Shown: positions 37,511 to 42,440 of the stretch, piece after piece | Numbering within the stretch: the first letter of the stretch is position 1 | Layout: each line of letters begins with the position of its first letter | Assembly: GCA_009786825.1 (NCBI GenBank) | Contig: WQRI01000002.1 | Location: 19,240 to 61,679, forward strand | Direction: 5' to 3' | Source: Bacillota bacterium | GTDB taxonomy: Bacteria > Bacillota > Clostridia > Christensenellales > WQRI01 | Length of the DNA: 42,440 bases | Notes under the pieces: model-generated | What the model was told of the DNA's origin: nothing | The model's database searches: none | What the model saw: only the letters and a program-made list of their open reading frames with translations | Position numbers and translations under genes: made by a program

Positions 37511-37678
37511 AATTATAGTGTTAAATTTTAAATGTTAAATGTTAAATTTTAAATTGTTACCGCTAGCGCTAAAAAGATTTGATTTTGCAAATTGTGTACA
37601 AAAAACAAATTGCTAACTGCTAAAAAGTTTTGGATTTATGAATGCAACCATTTAACATTTAAAATTGAACATTTAACA
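37511..37678. repeat. Heptad-armed palindromic element, copy 1i
   Basis: The left arm (37511-37553) holds six AATGTTA/AATTTTA units and the right arm (37649-37680) is complementary. The core is TTACCGCTAGCGCTAAAA (37556-37573) and the second motif AACTGCTAAAAAGTTTTGG (37615-37633). The rpsB TAA (37681-37679) is in heptad register with the right arm. The other end is close to the tsf ribosome site. Confidence 0.85.
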
Positions 37679-38374
37679 TTACTGAGCGTCTACACCTTCC
37701 CTACCTTCTATCACCGCATCTGCCATAACACTTGCTATCAACTTAATTGCCCTTATCGCATCGTCATTACCCGCTATTACATAGTCTACATCATCTGGGT
37801 TACAGTTTGTATCTACAAGCCCAACAATTGGTATACCCAAAACCCTTGCTTCCTTAACCGCGATATGCTCTTTGTTAGGGTCTACAATAAACAGCGCTTG
37901 AGGCAAGCCTCTCATCTCTCTTATACCGCCAAGGTTAGTCTCTAACTTGTCGCGCTCTAGCCTTAACTTTATAACCTCTTTTTTCGGAAGCAAATCAAAC
38001 TCGCCCATCTTTTCCATTTGGTCTATCCTATTAAGCCTGTCTACTCTGCTTCTGATTGTTTTAAAATTTGTAAGCGTTCCGCCTAACCAGCGCGAGTTAA
38101 TAAAAAACATTCCGCACCTTTCCGCCTCTTCTTTAACGGCCTCTTGTGCTTGCTTTTTTGTTCCAACAAACAAAACGTTACCGCCACTTGCCGCAATCTC
38201 TTTTAAAAAGCGATACGCGTCCTCAATAAGCCCAACAGTTTTTGCAAGGTCTATAATATAGATATCATTCCTTGCTGTGAAAATGTACTTTTTCATTTTT
38301 GGGTTCCACCTTTTTGTTGGGTGCCCAAAATGAACCCCAGCCTCTAAAAGCTGTCTCATCGATACTACCGACAT
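37679..38374 (-). CDS. rpsB: 30S ribosomal protein S2
   Basis: A 231-residue S2. The ATG at 38374 has GAGGAG seven bases upstream; a longer frame to 38473 would run through the leader. [45 protein letters not shown] and [16 protein letters not shown] are diagnostic. It heads the supercluster with tsf next, as in almost all bacteria. It has its own promoter (38590-38618) and a structured leader of about 200 bases, consistent with regulation at the RNA level, which is common for ribosomal protein operons. Confidence 0.96.
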   Translation of the reverse strand: MSVVSMRQLLEAGVHFGHPTKRWNPKMKKYIFTARNDIYIIDLAKTVGLIEDAYRFLKEIAASGGNVLFVGTKKQAQEAVKEEAERCGMFFINSRWLGGTLTNFKTIRSRVDRLNRIDQMEKMGEFDLLPKKEVIKLRLERDKLETNLGGIREMRGLPQALFIVDPNKEHIAVKEARVLGIPIVGLVDTNCNPDDVDYVIAGNDDAIRAIKLIASVMADAVIEGREGVDAQ

Positions 38375-38415
38375 AATATTTCTCCTCGTTTGCTTCCTAC
38401 TAAAACTCACCAGAC

Positions 38416-38513
38416 ATCTATAGGGCTTTGCCAGCGGCTTCGCCAGCGAACAGCGTTCAGCGAACACTGACAATATTCAGTGTTCAATGTTCAATTCTCT
38501 CAATAACCCTATA
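38416..38513 (-). promoter_or_regulatory. Structured rpsB leader RNA (candidate r-protein leader)
   Basis: On the minus strand CTATAGGG (about 38513) pairs with CCCTATAG (38416-38423), closing a domain of about 98 bases. Inside are the heptads TGAACAT, TGAACAC, TGAATAT (as in repeat family 1) and the nested stem CAGTGTTCGCTGAACGCTG. It lies in the rpsB 5' untranslated region before the ribosome site. It could be an S2 autoregulatory site or a repeat element co-opted into the leader. Confidence 0.5.
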
Positions 38514-38589
38514 GCAAAGATTTGGCACGAGTGAGTTAAACTTTAGTAGTGCAATATATTTAGAAAGCCCGTAAACTTCCTATTCCTAA

Positions 38590-38618
38590 ATTATATCACA
38601 TAACAAAAAAAAAGGCAA
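38590..38618 (-). promoter_or_regulatory. Promoter of the rpsB supercluster, overlapping a terminator
   Basis: On the minus strand TTGCCT (38618-38613) and TATAAT (38595-38590) are 17 bp apart. The T-run of the terminator at 38609-38641 forms the spacer, so the terminator stem supplies the -35 box. Confidence 0.6.
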
Positions 38619-38641
38619 ACTATTTTGCTTGCCTTTTTAAA
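38609..38641 (-). terminator. Bidirectional intrinsic terminator after the lipoprotein gene
   Basis: AAAAAGGCAA pairs with TTGCCTTTTT around a loop of about nine bases; on the minus strand a run of nine T follows. It closes the lipoprotein operon. Confidence 0.8.
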
Positions 38642-38689
38642 CGAATTTACAAAAGTTTTAGATGCTAAAAAATATTTTCTAATAAGCTT

Positions 38690-40093
38690 TTAAATATTTA
38701 AAGGTCTTATAACTATCACATCCCATTCGTGAATCTGTTGTTGGTATAACCTTTGTGTTAATTCGCCTTGCTCGTTAAAATAAATCATATATCTTAATGT
38801 ACCCAAAATTGTTTCGGTTGTTACAATTATATGGTTGTTGAAAAATTCTGCTTCGTTTACATTGCCAACCACACGCTTAGTTGTGTGAGATAAAGAACCC
38901 CAAGTTCCAAAATAAATGCCCGTTATTTTATATAAATCTCTATCTCTAACATAAAAAATTCGGCTACTCGACAATCTGAAAGCAGGTGTTGAAGTAATGA
39001 AACGCCCACCAAAAATGGCAAGTTGGTGATAATAAGTTGTAAATTGATAAACCTCAGCAAGCAGATAGCCATTACTCCAAGTACTCCAAACGGAAAGACT
39101 AACAAAATAATTTTCACTTAAAATTGCTGTACGTGAATGTAAACCGCCAAGGGCTGTTCTCGCGCTCATCGTAACCTTTCTAGTAATATTTGGCGCTGTC
39201 CATAAATGCGTATCTATGCAATATACCTGAACAGAGTTATTTGTAACCCTATAAATCAGACCATCGTCCCCTAATTTGAACCACGTATTAGAAACTTGCC
39301 CATCTAAATATATAAAGTTGCCAACACGCTCTGTTATAGAATTTGTAATTACAAAAATATAGCCACTCTCACACTCAAACACACCTAAAACATTAACATT
39401 AGGGTTTGGCATTATAGGTGTAAAATGTATTTCATTTTCTTCCAATTGTAAAAAATAATATCTTTCTGTACCAAACTGTGTTTGGCTTGCTCTTACAATA
39501 TTACCCTCTATATGCCTTATGTAGCGCATAGCAGACAGCGAATAAATATTTCCATTATGCCTATCTATTAAAAAACTTTGCATTCTGTTTGTAGAAAACA
39601 AATTGGTTTGGTCGTAGTCTATACCTACACGAAGCGACACATCAAGTGAAATAGAAAAGAAAATAAAAAGTTCTGTTATGTAAAGTTTTGTTATCTGCCC
39701 TTGAATTTGAAGTTGCATTATTCTGTTTGTGCCACATATGCAATAATATTCAACTTCACAAGCACATTCAATTGTAATAATTCTAGTAAACACTATATCA
39801 AACGTATTATTATCTCTGTCTATTCCAACTAACACACTATTAGTCGGTTGTAGGCTTCTTGCCCGCGCAGCATTATTTTGATTAACAATTGCTAAAGACT
39901 CAGCGCCTGCTAAATCCGCTCTAAAACCACTAAACATATTAGATGATAGTCCTACCGTAATATTGCCCGTGTCCCCCGGTGTACTACCCGGTCTATTTTC
40001 GCCATTGTTATAGTCGTTGTCACACGCGGTTAACGTGATTAACGGAACTAAAATCAGTAAAACGATTAATGTCCTTGCTATAACTTTTCTCAT
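38690..40093 (-). CDS. Secreted lipoprotein of unknown function
   Basis: A 467-residue protein with a lipoprotein signal peptide: MRKVIARTLI, a hydrophobic core and the lipobox LTAC with Cys24 as lipid site. The mature start is Asn/Gly/Thr-rich (DNDYNNGENRPGSTPGDTG). The rest is rich in beta-strand-like segments with repeated aromatic and Asn residues (for example DGLIYRVTNNSVQVYCID and DRDLYKITGIYFG), compatible with a beta-propeller, and has a Cys cluster (CACEVEYYCIC, about 113-123). AAGGAG precedes the ATG. It lies 35 bp after the double-glycine-leader-like gene on the same strand, so the two are probably co-transcribed. It has no name in my knowledge. Confidence 0.7.
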   Translation of the reverse strand: MRKVIARTLIVLLILVPLITLTACDNDYNNGENRPGSTPGDTGNITVGLSSNMFSGFRADLAGAESLAIVNQNNAARARSLQPTNSVLVGIDRDNNTFDIVFTRIITIECACEVEYYCICGTNRIMQLQIQGQITKLYITELFIFFSISLDVSLRVGIDYDQTNLFSTNRMQSFLIDRHNGNIYSLSAMRYIRHIEGNIVRASQTQFGTERYYFLQLEENEIHFTPIMPNPNVNVLGVFECESGYIFVITNSITERVGNFIYLDGQVSNTWFKLGDDGLIYRVTNNSVQVYCIDTHLWTAPNITRKVTMSARTALGGLHSRTAILSENYFVSLSVWSTWSNGYLLAEVYQFTTYYHQLAIFGGRFITSTPAFRLSSSRIFYVRDRDLYKITGIYFGTWGSLSHTTKRVVGNVNEAEFFNNHIIVTTETILGTLRYMIYFNEQGELTQRLYQQQIHEWDVIVIRPLNI

Positions 40094-40128
40094 ATTTTTT
40101 GCTCTCCTTGTAAAATCTTGCCAAATTA

Positions 40129-40551
40129 CTATTGCCTTAAATTCTTTGGCATATCTCTTAAAAGCTCGAAGCCCCTTCTTGCTGTATCTATTTCTTCTTG
40201 CGAGCGCCTTCCCTTTTCCAAAAATTTGGTCAATTTCGCAAATACATCTTCGTCTGGGTCTCCGCCAGCCGCCCCGCCACCCGAGCCTTGAGTGGTTGGC
40301 GGCGCTACTGCCTCAGAACTATCAGAAAATACAATTGTCCCCGCCGCCCCACCTAAAAGTAAAGCCCCACCATAAAATAACGCTTTGCCAATAGGTATAG
40401 CCTTTGGAATAAAAGGTATAAGTGGCAATAAAAAAGCAAGTCCGCCACTAATTTCTTGTGTTTGTAAATGGTTTAATTCGCGCCCAGAATTTGGTAAAAT
40501 TAATTCTGCCGCCTTTGTTTTACAATCTAAATTCAAATTAAATTCTGACAT
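40129..40551 (-). CDS. Double-glycine-leader-like precursor with hydrophobic core
   Basis: A 140-residue protein with GGGGAGGA before the ATG. Residues 1-37 resemble a double-glycine leader ending QEISGG (Leu at -12, Ile at -4), preceded by ELILPNSGREL, which matches the LVLPKTGEEM of the gene at 1-398 in spacing and character. After GG lies a hydrophobic, Pro/Ile/Leu-rich segment (38-80; LLPLIPFIPKAIPIG then ALLLGGAAGTIVF), a Gly/Pro/Ser linker (85-103) and a charged helical C-terminus (104-140). It looks like a secreted or membrane-active peptide precursor. It lies directly upstream of the lipoprotein gene. No exporter or immunity gene is recognisable. Confidence 0.6.
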   Translation of the reverse strand: MSEFNLNLDCKTKAAELILPNSGRELNHLQTQEISGGLAFLLPLIPFIPKAIPIGKALFYGGALLLGGAAGTIVFSDSSEAVAPPTTQGSGGGAAGGDPDEDVFAKLTKFLEKGRRSQEEIDTARRGFELLRDMPKNLRQ

Positions 40552-40636
40552 ATTTTGGTCCTCCCCTTATATGTTATAAAAATTTATACGCTCTTGCGAA
40601 GCAATAGTGTAACTTCCGTAAACTAAATACTCTCGC

Positions 40637-41122
40637 CTACTCTAATGGTCCGTACAACTCGTCAAACTCTTTTTCGTATTGTGCAAAAACTTCGTCTGCT
40701 AGTTTGTCGTCTGTTAAAAGCACAAAGTTTAGCATCTCTGGGTCGTCCTCTACTGGTGTTAACTCGAAAACTAAAACCTCGTCTTCTTCTATATCATCAT
40801 CTGGCTCTACTGGGTGTAGTAGTTGATAAAACTTGCCCTTATACTCTAACTCCCACACAATTTCGAAATCTACATCGTTGCCTTCCTCGTCTGTTAGCGT
40901 AACTACTGGATAGTCCTCATCTTCATCATCTTCAAAAGCATCAGCCCCCGCAGCCGCCTTTAAAACCGCCTCCGCCTCTTTAGATTTTGCCTTTGTACTC
41001 GCCTTGTCTGCCTTAGGTGCTTTTTCTACCTTAGGTGCTTTTTCTGCTTTTGCAGCCTTTGGCTTTACTTCTTTTTCTGCCTTTGGCTTAGCATCTTTTT
41101 TTGTTGTCTCTTTTTTTGACAT
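40637..41122 (-). CDS. DUF1292 family protein with histone-H1-like N-terminus
   Basis: A 161-residue protein. Residues 1-55 are Lys/Ala/Glu/Pro-rich with KAEKAPKVEKAPKADKAS-type repeats, close in style to the EF-Ts tail. Residues 60-161 are a DUF1292 (YrzB-like) domain: VVTLTDEEGNDVDFEIVWEL, KGKFYQLLHPVEPDDD, EVLVFELTPVEDDPEMLNFV and a C-terminal acidic helix. Most DUF1292 proteins have about 90-100 residues and lack such an N-terminus. The function is unknown; the family is usually next to yqgF, as here. AAGGAG precedes the ATG. Very basic and very acidic halves in one chain are notable. Confidence 0.85.
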   Translation of the reverse strand: MSKKETTKKDAKPKAEKEVKPKAAKAEKAPKVEKAPKADKASTKAKSKEAEAVLKAAAGADAFEDDEDEDYPVVTLTDEEGNDVDFEIVWELEYKGKFYQLLHPVEPDDDIEEDEVLVFELTPVEDDPEMLNFVLLTDDKLADEVFAQYEKEFDELYGPLE

Positions 41123-41134
41123 AAGTATATCTCC

Positions 41135-41180
41135 TTAAATTTAATGTTAAGTTTTAAATGTTAAATTTTAAATTTTTTTC
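41135..41180. repeat. Heptad repeat array, half copy 1j
   Basis: About six AATGTTA/AATTTTA units stand between the yqgF stop and the DUF1292 ribosome site. No internal core is present and the complementary arm is only hinted at (TTATAATTTAG at 41200). It is the remnant or minimal form of family 1. Confidence 0.6.
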
Positions 41181-41192
41181 GCCTAATATTCA

Positions 41193-41657
41193 TTAAACTT
41201 TATAATTTAGATATGTTTGCAGAAGTAGTGTTGCTACAACTGCATCTACATATTTATTTTTATTTTTTGTGCCTTTAACATTTGCCTTGTCTAAAACCTT
41301 ATTTGCTTGCACGCTACTTAAACGCTCATCTATAAAGTCTATCTCAAGGCTGTTTTGTTGCCCGCCCGATTGTTCACCCAATTGTTCACTTTTAAGTTGC
41401 TCGTAAGTTTTTAACAACCGCGTGGCAAACTCTCTAGTTTGCAAACTCATCTCGCTCTCACTACCATTCATATTAAGCGGCAAACCAAAAACCACCTTAA
41501 AAGCCCCATTTTGCAAAACTAGATTAACCACATAATCTATATCGGCTTTGATGTTTTTTCTCTCATACGTAGGCAATGGGTTTGCAGTAATATGTAATTC
41601 GTCACTCATAGCCAAACCAAACCTACTCTTACCATAATCTATTGCTAAAATTCTCAT
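41193..41657 (-). CDS. yqgF: YqgF/RuvX putative Holliday junction resolvase
   Basis: A 154-residue RNase H-fold protein. In E. coli YqgF is needed for 16S pre-rRNA 5' processing, and the family is also annotated as a Holliday junction resolvase. LAIDYGKSRFGLAMSD carries the first catalytic Asp (D6), VVFGLPLNMNGSESEMS the glycine block, DFIDERLSS the Glu/Arg block and VDAVVATLLLQTYL the final Asp. Between the second and third blocks about 12 extra Gln/Gly/Ser residues are seen (GEQSGGQQNS). It precedes the DUF1292 gene, the order found in Bacillota. No strong ribosome site is visible. Confidence 0.9.
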   Translation of the reverse strand: MRILAIDYGKSRFGLAMSDELHITANPLPTYERKNIKADIDYVVNLVLQNGAFKVVFGLPLNMNGSESEMSLQTREFATRLLKTYEQLKSEQLGEQSGGQQNSLEIDFIDERLSSVQANKVLDKANVKGTKNKNKYVDAVVATLLLQTYLNYKV

Positions 41658-41683
41658 ATTTTTTCGGGTGTCTCTTTAATCTA

Positions 41684-41816
41684 TTTGCGAAGCAATTGTT
41701 ACACCGCCAAAGGCGGTCGGATTGCTTTAGCCTTAGCGCGCAGATGTTAAAATTTTGAGCCTTTGGCTTTGCCGTAGGCAAAACAACCGCGAAAAATTTT
41801 ACACATCTGCGCGCCG
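41684..41816. repeat. Palindromic element family 3, copy b
   Basis: GCGCGCAGATGTTAAAATTT (41736 region) pairs with the right arm at 41797-41816. GAGCCTTTGGCTTTGCC and GGCAAAACAACCGCGAA are inside. The left hairpin CACCGCCAAAGGCGGT (41703-41718), between CAATT and GATTG, matches copy a. The right arm abuts the TAA of the reductase gene (41819-41817). Confidence 0.8.
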
Positions 41817-42440
41817 TTATTGTATTAGTAACGCATTTATATCACAACTGTTGCCACAATATCCGCAAAGTACGCAAGTCTCTTTATTTATCTCTAGCCG
41901 CCCGTTCTTTAGAGAAAGCGCTTTTGTTGGACAAATAGGCATACATTTTCCGCACGCTATACAGTTGGTTCTTACTTTTAGCGTTTTCTCATTAGTATTA
42001 CGAATAGCCCTTTTTGTTTCCTCAGATAACTCGCTCTCTCGCCCTAAAAAGAAAGCCACGTTAAACTCTACTTCCGCTACGCTCTGCATTCCTATAACTG
42101 TAGAATGCACGCCCTTAAAATTTATAGAATAATCTAACGCCTTTTTTGGCTCTGCAACAAGCCTACCACCACCAAAAACTTTCATAGCATAAATGCCTTT
42201 GCCCGCATTTGATGCAAGCGCCACAGCCTCTTCCATCTCTTCTTTAGTGCCGTCTGTTATGCCAAGCCCCTTATAATTTACAACGGGGTGAATAACATCT
42301 AAGTCCGGAAAAAGCAAACTGTCTTTAACAGACTGCAAAGTGTGAGATGAAAAACCTACCGACCTTATTATGCCCTTCTTTTTGCATTCTAAATAATATT
42401 CTATCGCTTCCCAATGCCCCCGTATCGTATGCTGATTATC
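41817..42440 (-). CDS. Aldo/keto reductase with C-terminal 2[4Fe-4S] ferredoxin domain (partial, N-terminus outside window)
   Basis: The frame is open to the right window edge, so the first part of the protein is missing; 207 residues are visible. The first residues (EAIEYYLECKKKGIIRSVGFSSHT) are the typical strand and helix of the aldo/keto reductase barrel, followed by NYKGLGITDG, GIYAMKVFGGGRL and GMQSVAEVEFN. The C-terminus has two 4Fe-4S motifs, CIACGKCMPICP and CVLCGYCGNSC, as in clostridial oxidoreductases that couple an NAD(P)H-type barrel to ferredoxin clusters. The substrate is unknown. The internal TTG at 42338 is not the true start, because the frame and the similarity continue upstream. 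Confidence 0.88.
   Translation of the reverse strand, partial: DNQHTIRGHWEAIEYYLECKKKGIIRSVGFSSHTLQSVKDSLLFPDLDVIHPVVNYKGLGITDGTKEEMEEAVALASNAGKGIYAMKVFGGGRLVAEPKKALDYSINFKGVHSTVIGMQSVAEVEFNVAFFLGRESELSEETKRAIRNTNEKTLKVRTNCIACGKCMPICPTKALSLKNGRLEINKETCVLCGYCGNSCDINALLIQ

Noticed and set aside
37511-37553. Heptad arrays as possible iterons or a replication origin
   Set aside because: The same arrays occur at many supercluster gaps with a complementary partner arm, and no dnaA/rep gene or DnaA-box cluster is near.

Overview
The window reads as chromosomal DNA of an AT-rich Gram-positive bacterium of the Clostridia (Bacillota). The basis is gene order. On the minus strand, read from high to low coordinates, lies the classic Bacillota translation / envelope / isoprenoid supercluster: rpsB-tsf-pyrH-frr-uppS-cdsA-dxr-rseP-ispG-[polC locus]-rimP-nusA-ylxR-ylxQ-infB-rbfA-nrnA-truB-ribF. 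It is followed by an endonuclease IV-like gene, a Xaa-Pro peptidase and efp. The SpoVD-type PBP with a PASTA domain and the yqgF-DUF1292 pair fit the same group. The sequence alone does not settle the genus; an uncultured Clostridia lineage is my inference.

Layout. 1-0.4 kb: 5' part of a double-glycine-leader-like protein gene. 0.8-2.7 kb: SpoVD/FtsI-type PBP. 2.9-5.6 kb: accessory patch with a YefM/RelE-type toxin-antitoxin pair, two divergent Xre regulators around a triple operator, and a GNAT-like gene with a 63-aa partner, bracketed by near-identical hairpins. 5.7-8.5 kb: a membrane protein and a protein with a diadenylate-cyclase-like (DAC) domain whose RHR motif is changed. 8.6-10.6 kb: threonine-aldolase-like enzyme and acetyltransferase behind a G-tract-rich leader. 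10.6-12.0 kb: second toxin-antitoxin pair and a GIY-YIG nuclease-like gene. 12.2-13.7 kb: two paralogous small membrane proteins and a tandem-OB SSB-like protein. 13.9-38.4 kb: the housekeeping supercluster, broken only at the polC position, where a PolC-N-terminus/exonuclease protein without polymerase sits beside a divergent Xre pair. 38.7-42.4 kb: a lipoprotein co-directional with a second double-glycine-leader-like gene, then DUF1292 protein, yqgF and a partial aldo/keto reductase-ferredoxin.

The most unusual feature is not a gene. Nearly every gap between supercluster genes holds an imperfect palindromic element of about 80-185 bp, from at least four families. Each starts at, or within about a dozen bases of, the stop codon of the upstream gene. 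In several cases the stop codon is itself part of the terminal inverted repeat, and the far arm mirrors the last bases of that gene. One family has arms of 7-bp tandem repeats that differ in sequence between copies but stay complementary within a copy.

A second genome-level trait is disordered sequence added to conserved proteins: an RG/QG-rich 250-residue segment in IF2, histone-H1-like Lys/Ala/Pro tails on EF-Ts and the DUF1292 protein, a Cys/Gly tail on RbfA, and Ser/Gly/Gln/Asn-rich loops inside Dxr, RseP, UppS, RibF, YqgF, the nuclease and the acetyltransferase. No tRNA, rRNA, CRISPR array, transposase or integrase was recognised.
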